Shown: one piece after another, positions 26,848 through 34,141 of the stretch
How positions within the stretch are numbered: the stretch's first letter is position 1
Layout: each line of letters begins with the position of its first letter
Assembly: GCA_017962175.1 (NCBI GenBank)
Contig: JAGCVU010000265.1
Coordinates: 1 to 44,758, forward strand
Reading direction: 5' to 3'
DNA: 44,758 bases
DNA from: Bacteroidales bacterium
Lineage (GTDB): Bacteria > Bacteroidota > Bacteroidia > Bacteroidales > UBA3824
Made by a program: the position numbers and the translations under genes
The notes under the pieces: generated by a model
Databases searched by the model: none
What the model was told of the DNA's origin: nothing
Seen by the model: only the letters and a program-made list of their open reading frames with translations

Positions 26848-28001
26848 AACGATTTTTAGTCATATTATCCTTATTAACAGCGTTTTGCATCAACGCCCAA
26901 GCGCAACAAGACACCTCGCGGCGCAACGGCTATTTGCCCCTATACGACAACCTTCAATCCGACACCGACAACACCACCGACCCCACTTCGCAAAAATACT
27001 CCGACGACAAAGAATCGCCCACAGGTGAAGCCCTCCGAGCCTTGCAACGCTATTACAACGCCGGGAAATATCCCGAAGCCCTCCGTCAATCACAGCAAAT
27101 ACGTGAAAATCATCATCTTAACTCATCAGAAAACGAACGCTATTTGCGTTACACCATAGCCTCGTACAAAGAGATGGCATACGACGAAGAGGCTGATTCG
27201 GTGATGAAGATTTTTACAAAAAAATATCCGTTTTACGAACTCAATTCCGACGACCCTGTGTCGTTTCAAGAGGTGTTTAATAATTTCAAGACGATACCGC
27301 GATGGGCTATCTTTTTTGATATCCAATGGACACGTACTGGTGTGGATATCGACAGCATTTTTCCACGTGCCGACACTACCAAAATTGTTCCCGATTACGA
27401 TGATGGACGTTGCTTCAATTTAGAAATCGGTATGCAGTATGGGTTCAACGAAAAATGGTCTTTGGCAATGAGTCTCAAAACTATGACTCTTGATTATACT
27501 CGTGTAGAAGACCAAGGCGCAACCAAATTTTACTACGAAGAAACCGACACCTACCTTTCACTTCCGATTTTGGTGTTTTACAAGAGACCGTTTCGTTTCT
27601 TAAATATACAATGGATTCCTGAATTTGGACTTGGTGTTTCGGCTGATTTTCTTGGTGGGGCTGAATATCAAGCATACTCTTGGTTTGGAAGCAACACATC
27701 GTACACCGTAAGCGACAAAACCATAGATTTGATAGAGAAAAACCAATTAAACTTCTCTGTGTTATTCAGTATCCGCATTTCGGTGGCATTTAAAAACCGT
27801 TGGTCGTTTTTCATAGAGCGTCAATGGCAAGATTTGCTTTTGCCACAAAACAACGAAAAATACCGTTACCACAATAGTGATTTGGTTTTTAATCAGTTAT
27901 ATGTTCCCGATGCCATCACATTGAGTACCAAGCATTTTAAAATTGGTCTTAGATACAACTTGCGTTACAAAACTATGGCAAAATACCATTATGGATATTA
28001 A
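26844..28001 (+). CDS. Outer-membrane barrel protein with TPR-like domain (cassette C)
   Basis: A 385-residue paralogue of the A and B barrel proteins. The signal peptide ends INAQAQ. The helical part contains ALQRYYNAGKYPEALRQSQQ, a clear TPR-like hairpin, then KIFTKKYPFYELN and FQEVFNNFKTIPRW, matching the motifs of A and B. The barrel part ends LRYKTMAKYHYGY. The ATG overlaps the STAND stop by four bases, so translation is probably coupled. In A and B this gene follows PP2C; here it follows STAND directly, which suggests a close functional link between the barrel protein and the STAND protein. Confidence 0.85.
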   Translation: MKRFLVILSLLTAFCINAQAQQDTSRRNGYLPLYDNLQSDTDNTTDPTSQKYSDDKESPTGEALRALQRYYNAGKYPEALRQSQQIRENHHLNSSENERYLRYTIASYKEMAYDEEADSVMKIFTKKYPFYELNSDDPVSFQEVFNNFKTIPRWAIFFDIQWTRTGVDIDSIFPRADTTKIVPDYDDGRCFNLEIGMQYGFNEKWSLAMSLKTMTLDYTRVEDQGATKFYYEETDTYLSLPILVFYKRPFRFLNIQWIPEFGLGVSADFLGGAEYQAYSWFGSNTSYTVSDKTIDLIEKNQLNFSVLFSIRISVAFKNRWSFFIERQWQDLLLPQNNEKYRYHNSDLVFNQLYVPDAITLSTKHFKIGLRYNLRYKTMAKYHYGY

Positions 28002-28013
28002 AACATTTTGATT

Positions 28014-29318
28014 ATGAGATATTTAAGATATATAATAATATTATTTGCTGTTACCTTTGCAGCCTGCGACGACGAGGAAAAATTTGCCGAATACGCAAAC
28101 TCGCCCATCAAGTCGGTGGCTTGCGTACCGCTGTTTTTCCCGCAGCCAGTGTCCGAAGGTGCTGTTATATCTGTGATTTACACTGATAACGTGTATAATT
28201 TTATAAAAATCAACTCCGATGGCACTTACAAAACCACACCGTTGAGTTTTACTTGGAGTTCTGCCGCTCAGACTATTCCAATGCCCGGAGAAGGCGATGA
28301 AAATCAACCTGTTGCGCCACTAAATCCTGACGTTGCGCAACAAAACATTTCGGTAGACCTTTCTGAGGGTACATTTCACAAAAACAGCTCCGACGAGTAT
28401 TATTTAGATTACTATTCGTCAAACGACTTTGGTAATCAGTACTTTGCTGTTGTAAAAATCGACAAAGACTGCAACATTCTTTTTCAGATCGACAGCACTG
28501 TAAACGCTATGGGTGGAGGCGGTAGAATGGATGAAAAACAATCGGTTACAAAATTTCCCACAGCCGGTACGCCACTCAACAATGGTGGTTATGCAATGAT
28601 TCTTAAAGCACCTAATATGGGAATGTTTCAAAATTCTGATTACAATCTGATACTCAGGATTATAGATTCGCAAGGTAAGTATGTAGCCGACCATACGCTC
28701 GAATTTTCCGAAACCATCAAGATTGTGGCTGTTACCAATGCAAACAACAATATAGCAATATATTACCAAATATCAGATAATACATGTTTTTATAATGTCT
28801 ACACTGAGGAGGGTGAGTTAATCAACAAAGTTCAGATAGAAAGCAACTCTTACGTTTTTGACTACATTGCTTACCACGAAAACGTTTTGCTTTCGTGTTA
28901 TAATTATGAAACACAACAGTTTTATCTTCAGCAAGTTAACGAAAACGGCGGCGTAGACCAAACCATTGATTTTGATCAAGCTACCGTTCTTTGCAATATC
29001 TCCGAAATCGACGGAAAACGTTGTCTTGCAGGTTTTACCACCCCTGATGTTTTTAATAATTTTTACACATCTACCGAAGCATTTTTGCAATCAATCGACA
29101 ACTTAAATGGCTTAATTATACCAGATATTGATAATCAGCCAAATGAAACTATAATTACTGATTACAACAATGGAGTAGTTATTTACGCCGTTTTTAAAGA
29201 TGCCAACGGCACTTACACCATATTTTTAACGCAGCTTACACCAGTTACTCACAGTAATCTCGGCGACAATATTTACATCTATCGCACCGACGACCTTAAA
29301 AAACTTGAAGTAAATTGA
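28014..29318 (+). CDS. Repeat-rich lipoprotein, probable beta-propeller (cassette C)
   Basis: A 434-residue lipoprotein starting MRYLRYIIILFAVTFAAC (lipobox FAAC). The ATG at 28014 is preferred to a TTG two codons earlier. It carries the shared YANSPIKSV start and the C-terminal signature IYIYRTDDLKKLEVN. It is about 45 residues longer than the A and B paralogues because of a loop with GEGDENQPVAPLNPDVAQQN after the first repeats. The beta-rich repeats include IKINSDGTYKT, VKIDKDCNILFQ and RIIDSQGKYVADH. Its stop overlaps the TTG start of PP2C. No lectin-like lipoprotein accompanies it, so this protein may supply recognition alone in cassette C. Confidence 0.84.
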   Translation: MRYLRYIIILFAVTFAACDDEEKFAEYANSPIKSVACVPLFFPQPVSEGAVISVIYTDNVYNFIKINSDGTYKTTPLSFTWSSAAQTIPMPGEGDENQPVAPLNPDVAQQNISVDLSEGTFHKNSSDEYYLDYYSSNDFGNQYFAVVKIDKDCNILFQIDSTVNAMGGGGRMDEKQSVTKFPTAGTPLNNGGYAMILKAPNMGMFQNSDYNLILRIIDSQGKYVADHTLEFSETIKIVAVTNANNNIAIYYQISDNTCFYNVYTEEGELINKVQIESNSYVFDYIAYHENVLLSCYNYETQQFYLQQVNENGGVDQTIDFDQATVLCNISEIDGKRCLAGFTTPDVFNNFYTSTEAFLQSIDNLNGLIIPDIDNQPNETIITDYNNGVVIYAVFKDANGTYTIFLTQLTPVTHSNLGDNIYIYRTDDLKKLEVN

Positions 29319-30478
29319 CACACCTTATTATTATATTATCTGTTTTGCTTGTTGCCGCAGCGGTTGTAATTGTGGTACTGGTAGTTACACGCTCTCGTGC
29401 AGCCCGTCGTGCAGGCGAATCTGCCGAACAACGCCTTCGCCGCGAAATTCGTAATTCGCAAAACGAATTGGAACGTATCACCATACTATATAACAATCTG
29501 AAAACCACCGCTAAAACTCCTCAACAAACACATTCTGCCATTGCAGTTGCAAGCTCTACCACCACTCCCGAAAACATTGCCATAGAACAGCACAAACTCG
29601 AATCCGAAAAATCCGAAATGGCTGAGCGCAACCGCAAACTATGGGAAATGAGTATCGCAATTGAAAAAGAAAAACAACATATCGAACTGTTAAAGAGCGA
29701 CATAGAATCAAAACACTACGCCGTAACATCAAGCATAAAATACGCTCAAAGAATTCAACTTGCCGTTCTCCCGTCGGAAGATATTCTTAAAAACGCATTC
29801 TCGGATTATTTTCTATTTTGGCGACCGCGCGACATCGTGAGCGGCGACTTTTATTGGCATCGTCGCAACGGCAACGTAATTGCCTTTACCATAGCCGATT
29901 GCACAGGACACGGCGTTCCCGGTTCGTTTATGAGCCTACTCGGAATCACCTATCTAAATGATATTTGTGCCAACATTACACCAGACATACTTCCTTCGGA
30001 TGTACTTAACGAATTGAGAGCCAATATTATAGTTGCCCTTAGTCAACACAGCGACGAACACAATCCTATGGACGGCATGGATATGGCTCTTTGCATTCTT
30101 AATCTCGACACCAATGTGCTGAGATTTTCGGGTGCAAACAATCCGCTTTACCTTGTGCGCAATGGCGAACTTACTGAATATAAGCCAATTAAAAATCCTA
30201 TTGGCAAGTATCCAAGAATGAAAGATTTTGAAACCACAGAAATCCACGTTGAAAAAGGCGACTATCTGTATATGTTTTCCGATGGATTTGCCGATCAATT
30301 CAACGGTGTTACCAAAAAGAAAGTAACCTACGGGCGTTTAAAAGAACTATTTTTGGATATCAACGCCAAAAGTAGCGAGTCGGAATACCAAAAAACACGT
30401 CTTGGCGAATTTATTGACCAATGGAGCGGCTCACTTGCCCAAATGGACGACATTTTAATAGGCGGATACAGAGTATAA
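29315..30478 (+). CDS. Membrane-anchored SpoIIE-type PP2C phosphatase (cassette C)
   Basis: A 387-residue paralogue. The start is a TTG overlapping the stop of the previous gene (TTGA). No later ATG or GTG preserves the N-terminal membrane helix (MTHLIIILSVLLVAAAVVIV), so the TTG is the best start. An Arg-rich flank, coiled coil and a complete SpoIIE/PP2C domain follow: SGDFYWHRR, ADCTGHGVPG, DGMDMALCI, FSDGFADQ and MDDILIGGYRV. It is placed last in cassette C rather than second as in A and B. The linker LWEMSIAIEKEKQHIELLK is conserved, so it probably still couples to a STAND protein in the same way. Confidence 0.9.
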   Translation: MTHLIIILSVLLVAAAVVIVVLVVTRSRAARRAGESAEQRLRREIRNSQNELERITILYNNLKTTAKTPQQTHSAIAVASSTTTPENIAIEQHKLESEKSEMAERNRKLWEMSIAIEKEKQHIELLKSDIESKHYAVTSSIKYAQRIQLAVLPSEDILKNAFSDYFLFWRPRDIVSGDFYWHRRNGNVIAFTIADCTGHGVPGSFMSLLGITYLNDICANITPDILPSDVLNELRANIIVALSQHSDEHNPMDGMDMALCILNLDTNVLRFSGANNPLYLVRNGELTEYKPIKNPIGKYPRMKDFETTEIHVEKGDYLYMFSDGFADQFNGVTKKKVTYGRLKELFLDINAKSSESEYQKTRLGEFIDQWSGSLAQMDDILIGGYRV

Positions 30479-30533
30479 TACAAAAAAATGAGATTTTTTT
30501 TGCAAAAAAATTTTTTTATTAGAAAATATGCTC

Positions 30534-30541
30534 TACCTTTG
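30534..30541 (+). promoter_or_regulatory. -7 element before tRNA-Asn genes
   Basis: TACCTTTG matches TAnnTTTG, 47 bases upstream of the first tRNA-Asn. Confidence 0.55.
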
Positions 30542-30567
30542 CACCGCAATTGAGAAACGAAATTTGA

Positions 30568-30689
30568 CATAGATTTAAGGTTAATAATTCTCCAATAGCT
30601 CAGTTGGTTAGAGCATCTGACTGTTAATCAGAGGGTCCGTGGTTCAAGTCCACGTTGGAGAGCAAAAAGATGTTATTGTCATAGATTTA
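30568..30689 (+). repeat. Duplicated tRNA leader (direct repeat)
   Basis: The decamer CATAGATTTA occurs at 30568-30577 before the first tRNA-Asn and at 30680-30689 before the second. It marks the tandem duplication that made the pair; the leaders differ by a small insertion in the second. Confidence 0.6.
30589..30662 (+). tRNA. tRNA-Asn (GTT), first copy
   Basis: A 74-base tRNA: acceptor TCTCCAA with TTGGAGA, D-arm GCTC/GAGC, anticodon stem TCTGA/TCAGA around CTGTTAA (anticodon GTT), T-arm CGTGG/CCACG with TTCAAGT, discriminator G. CCA is not encoded. Confidence 0.96.
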
Positions 30690-30706
30690 TAGAAGATTTA
30701 GAAAAT

Positions 30707-30780
30707 TCTCCAATAGCTCAGTTGGTTAGAGCATCTGACTGTTAATCAGAGGGTCCGTGGTTCAAGTCCACGTTGGAGAG
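30707..30780 (+). tRNA. tRNA-Asn (GTT), second copy
   Basis: Identical over all 74 bases to the first copy, 118 bases further on. It is followed at once by an intrinsic terminator, so both copies probably come from one transcript. Confidence 0.96.
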
Positions 30781-30786
30781 CGGATT

Positions 30787-30824
30787 ACGGCGCAAGAATT
30801 TAAAGTTTTTGCGCCGTTTTTTTT
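30787..30824 (+). terminator. Intrinsic terminator after tRNA-Asn
   Basis: ACGGCGCAA (30787-30795) pairs perfectly with TTGCGCCGT (30809-30817), followed by a run of nine or more T. Confidence 0.9.
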
Positions 30825-30844
30825 TAGATTTAATAAATTATCTC

Positions 30845-30852
30845 TATTTTTG
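30845..30852 (+). promoter_or_regulatory. Promoter element of the kelch operon
   Basis: TATTTTTG matches TAnnTTTG, 29 bases before the ATG at 30882. Confidence 0.55.
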
Positions 30853-30881
30853 GCAAAATTTATTACACCTGAAATACCATA

Positions 30882-32366
30882 ATGAAAACTCTATTAACGC
30901 TTTTAACGGCCTCTGCAATGGTTATCGTTGGTTGCACAGCCGAAGACAATCTCTACTCGCATTATCGCGTGTTTTACAAAAATGCGTTTGTAACTCCCTC
31001 AGGCACAATACTCGAAAGTGCCGGTTTTAGCGACACCGTCAAATACGTTTCCGACCGTGTTGCCACTGTAAAAGGCTACTTTGAATATTCCGACCCCAAC
31101 GAAATTGTCAAATACGGACATTGTTGGGCAAAAGATTCTAACAAACCCGTAATAAACCAAGATTCAAGCAATTGCACTTTTTTTGATTTCGATGGAAATA
31201 TCCCCGCAAGTTTTGAATCGCAATTAAGTGAATTAGATTTTGAAAAAGATTATTACGTTCGTTCGTTTATAGTAACAGCCAACGGCACTGTTGGTTACAA
31301 TCCAAATGTTACAAAATTTACCACATCAGAACCTCACGACGAATGGTTCCTTTGTGACAATTCGCTAACACCAATTCTCCGTGCCGATGGTTTTGCAGTT
31401 TCTACCGTAATCAACAACGACACAATTACTTACTTTGGTTGTGGTCGCAACGCCGGACAATGTTACAACGATGTGTACAAATTCGACAGCAAAACCCAAA
31501 AAATCACTTCCGTTGGCAAACCCTTCCCGGGAAGTCCTCGTTGGGGCGTGGCTGCGTTTATCCTAAACTATCACGATGCAGAAAGCGATGAAGATGTGCA
31601 ATGCTTGTACGTAGGTCTCGGATGTTCCGACCCCGAAGGCAACACCGGCTACGAATCAGATGTTTTTGTTTACAACATCAGAAAACAGCGTTGGGACGAA
31701 GTTCGCAGCAATTACAAAGACCGTCAAGGACCATCGTTCACCGGCAATCCTCGCACCGGATCGGTATCGTTTTCGCTTGGCGAATTGGGATTTTTGGGAT
31801 TGGGCGAAAATGCCTCAGGAGCTTGCCACAACGATTTTTATGTTTTCGTTATGGAACGCGACAACAACAATATGCCTAACCCCACTCGCGGATACTTTTA
31901 CACTATGACTCAGCCATTTGCATACGGCGAACTCACCGGCGCATCGTCGTTTATCATTGGCAACAACGCTTATCTTGTGGGCGGCAAAGACAACGATGGC
32001 AACTATCACAACGACCTTATACACTGCATTTTAAAAGAAGGCACTTCAAAAGACGAAGCACCTTACTATTTTATGTGGGAAAAGAAACGTGCATTTCCGG
32101 GCGATCCCCGTGCATTTGGCGCAACAATGGCTGTGGGCGGCTACGGCTACTTCGGCACAGGCGAAAATGCCTCAGGACTTTACTCCGATTTTTACCGCTA
32201 CGATCAAGCCAACGACGATTGGTGGAAATGTGCTCCATATCCGGGCGGCAAAGCATCTCGCGGTTTTGGCATTTCGGGTCACGATCGTTGCTTTTTGGGC
32301 GCAGGCTATGTAGGCGAAAACGCCGACTGCAAATATATCAACAACCTTTGGGAATACAGACCATAA
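30882..32366 (+). CDS. Kelch-repeat lipoprotein
   Basis: A 494-residue lipoprotein with lipobox IVGC. Residues 55-145 look like a fibronectin-III-type domain of the Bacteroidota kind (TVKGYFEYSDPNEIVKYGHC and KDYYVRSFIVTANGTVGYNP). The rest consists of kelch blades: GCGRNAGQCYNDVYKFD, GLGENASGACHNDFYVF, GGKDNDGNYHNDL and GTGENASGLYSDFYRYD, each with the Gly-Gly or Gly-x-Gly and Asn-Asp-x-Tyr pattern. The C-terminus closes a propeller with NNLWEYRP. It is the first gene of a five-gene operon; the next ATG is 11 bases later. It probably binds a ligand on the outer membrane; the target is unknown. Confidence 0.9.
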   Translation: MKTLLTLLTASAMVIVGCTAEDNLYSHYRVFYKNAFVTPSGTILESAGFSDTVKYVSDRVATVKGYFEYSDPNEIVKYGHCWAKDSNKPVINQDSSNCTFFDFDGNIPASFESQLSELDFEKDYYVRSFIVTANGTVGYNPNVTKFTTSEPHDEWFLCDNSLTPILRADGFAVSTVINNDTITYFGCGRNAGQCYNDVYKFDSKTQKITSVGKPFPGSPRWGVAAFILNYHDAESDEDVQCLYVGLGCSDPEGNTGYESDVFVYNIRKQRWDEVRSNYKDRQGPSFTGNPRTGSVSFSLGELGFLGLGENASGACHNDFYVFVMERDNNNMPNPTRGYFYTMTQPFAYGELTGASSFIIGNNAYLVGGKDNDGNYHNDLIHCILKEGTSKDEAPYYFMWEKKRAFPGDPRAFGATMAVGGYGYFGTGENASGLYSDFYRYDQANDDWWKCAPYPGGKASRGFGISGHDRCFLGAGYVGENADCKYINNLWEYRP

Positions 32367-32377
32367 CTAATCTACCT

Positions 32378-33148
32378 ATGAAAAAATTAGCACTTATAAT
32401 TGGTTTATTAACAAGCATATACGCCACTTCTAACGCACAAGTTAGATGGGAATTTAACTATTTTGCACTCGAAATCGGAATGCATCACAATTTTGCCGGA
32501 GCTCCCGACACGCTTACCAATCTTGTGGTACAAAACGAAAAAGGCAGTATTCCTGTTTATCCTATTAAAAATGTGGAATATACACCCGGATATTCAGTTG
32601 GAATGCAATTTCACCACGATTTCAACAACGATAAAATGGGAATTGTTTTTGGTGTAAACTACTCATCTTACGCAGCATCAGCACGTTACTCATCTGCCGA
32701 CAAAGCTGTGGAACTAAAACAAACCAATAGAATCACTTGCGTTTGTTTCCCCGTTCTCTTTAAATTCGGACATCAAATCTACAACAATCAAGGCTATTTT
32801 TACTTTGGTGCTCAATACAATCTCAACCTTGGAATGACCACCAGCGAAAAACTCAAAGGCAATTCTACCAAAGTTAAGCACAAACAAGACAAAGAGGCAT
32901 ACAAAGCATTTTCAACGCCCATTTTTGTAGGATTCAACTACAAATTGTTTAATATGCGTTTTTCTGTTATGCCGCAAAGCTTTATAAATAAGGATTATAC
33001 ATTGGCAATTGGCAAAGGCGACAATACCCAAACCATCAAACCATACGATGTGCAACCGGGCGCAATGTTTTATGTATCAACAAGTTTTATAATCCCCATT
33101 TCGCAGTGGACTACAAACCGCTCGTATCTGTTAAGCAAAATTTTCTAA
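32378..33148 (+). CDS. Small outer-membrane beta-barrel protein (PorT-like)
   Basis: A 256-residue exported protein. The start MKKLALIIGLLTSIYATSNAQ gives a clean signal peptide. The much longer in-frame reading from 32075 runs through the kelch gene in another frame and is rejected. The mature protein shows alternating beta strands with aromatic girdles, for example YSVGMQFHHDF, MGIVFGVNYSSY, YFYFGAQYNLNLG and FVGFNYKLFNMRFSVMP, the usual look of a porin-family/PorT-like outer-membrane barrel. It lies between a kelch lipoprotein and a DUF4907-like lipoprotein, so it may anchor them. It is not an obvious paralogue of the STAND-cassette barrels because it lacks the TPR-like domain. Confidence 0.85.
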   Translation: MKKLALIIGLLTSIYATSNAQVRWEFNYFALEIGMHHNFAGAPDTLTNLVVQNEKGSIPVYPIKNVEYTPGYSVGMQFHHDFNNDKMGIVFGVNYSSYAASARYSSADKAVELKQTNRITCVCFPVLFKFGHQIYNNQGYFYFGAQYNLNLGMTTSEKLKGNSTKVKHKQDKEAYKAFSTPIFVGFNYKLFNMRFSVMPQSFINKDYTLAIGKGDNTQTIKPYDVQPGAMFYVSTSFIIPISQWTTNRSYLLSKIF

Positions 33149-33154
33149 ACAATT

Positions 33155-33505
33155 ATGAAACAGGCATTTATCGTAGCGGCATTGATGATTTCTTTTTTTG
33201 CGGGATGCATTTCAAACACTCCGCCCAAAGAACTTTCGCAATGGGACACCACAGCCCAAGACGGTTTGAACCTACGTCTCGAAACCATTCAGGTGGATAG
33301 CGGATGGGGTTATGCCATTTTTGCCGACGGTAAAAAACTGATAATGCAACGGCAGATTCCCGTTATTGAAGGCAACCATACCTTTGAAACTCAGCAAGAT
33401 GCGTACAATTGTGCTCACCTTGTAATTGTAAAATTGCTCAGAGGCGAAATGCCTCCGTCGGTTACTCGAAATGAACTTATAGAACTAAATATAATAAAAA
33501 AATGA
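33155..33505 (+). CDS. DUF4907-like lipoprotein
   Basis: A 116-residue lipoprotein with lipobox FAGC (Cys18). The mature part contains GWGYAIFADGKKLIMQRQIPVIEG, then FETQQDAYNCAHLVIVKLL and MPPSVTRNELIELNI. This order (Gly-Trp-Gly-Tyr strand, Ile-x-Gln-x-x-Ile-Pro, a helix with Ala and Lys, and a Pro-x-Val-Thr end) matches my memory of DUF4907, a small Bacteroidota family found next to kelch proteins; I cannot confirm it without a profile search. It starts 6 bases after the barrel gene and overlaps the HD gene by four bases (ATGA). The function is unknown. Confidence 0.8.
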   Translation: MKQAFIVAALMISFFAGCISNTPPKELSQWDTTAQDGLNLRLETIQVDSGWGYAIFADGKKLIMQRQIPVIEGNHTFETQQDAYNCAHLVIVKLLRGEMPPSVTRNELIELNIIKK

Positions 33506-34140
33506 AAAACGATTTAAAACGTACCGAATTTATAAATCTTCTAAAATCTACCGAGCGCGAGGGCATCGACGAGGTGATTGAAGAACTTGATACAATTGGT
33601 TTTTTTGAAGCACCGGCATCGGCTCGCCACCATTTAAACGACGACGGCGGACTTCTTGAACACTCTCTCAACGTTTATTATTGTTCGCTCAAAGTGCGTG
33701 ATATGATGGCAGAATTTCGCCCCGAACTGAAAGAAGAATGTCCCGACAATAGCATAATAATTGCAGCATTGCTTCACGATGTTTGCAAATCAGATATTTA
33801 CAAAAAAGCAACTCGCCGTCACAAAGGCAAAGACGGCAAACCCGAATATTATACCGGCTACAATTTAGATTACAGCAATTTTCCACTTGGACACGGCGAA
33901 AAATCAGTGATAATGCTCCTCCGCTGCGGACTTGCAATGAGCGATTACGAAATTATGGCTATCCGTTGGCACATGACCGCGTGGGACCTCCCGTTTCAAA
34001 GCACCGAATTGCGCAAAAACCTTAACACATCACGCGAAATTTGTCCACTTTGCACCATTATTCAAGCCGGCGACAACCTCGCAGCTGGCATTTTAGAGAA
34101 GAAAGTAGAGGAAGAAGACGACGATTATTTTGATTTTTAG
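33502..34140 (+). CDS. HD-domain metal-dependent phosphohydrolase
   Basis: A 212-residue cytoplasmic protein. The HD-superfamily metal ligands are visible: His54 in LLEHSLNVY, His92-Asp93 in ALLHDVCK, His131 in GHGEKS, His157, and Asp191 in QAGDNLA. A CPLC pair lies near residues 181-184 and a very acidic tail ends the protein. HD enzymes hydrolyse phosphate esters of nucleotides or nucleic acids; the exact substrate cannot be told. It overlaps the upstream lipoprotein by four bases and is followed one base after its stop by the sulfatase gene, so it is clearly within the operon although its partners are envelope proteins. Confidence 0.87.
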   Translation: MKNDLKRTEFINLLKSTEREGIDEVIEELDTIGFFEAPASARHHLNDDGGLLEHSLNVYYCSLKVRDMMAEFRPELKEECPDNSIIIAALLHDVCKSDIYKKATRRHKGKDGKPEYYTGYNLDYSNFPLGHGEKSVIMLLRCGLAMSDYEIMAIRWHMTAWDLPFQSTELRKNLNTSREICPLCTIIQAGDNLAAGILEKKVEEEDDDYFDF

Positions 34141-34141
34141 T

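Noticed and set aside
3363..30780. An integrated prophage or conjugative element
   Set aside because: No integrase, transposase, relaxase, structural phage gene or direct att repeat was found.
30568..30780. CRISPR-like repeat
   Set aside because: There are only two long repeats and they are identical tRNA-Asn genes.
32075..32377. Upstream extension of the PorT-like barrel frame
   Set aside because: It overlaps the kelch gene in another frame and would remove the clean signal peptide that begins at 32378.
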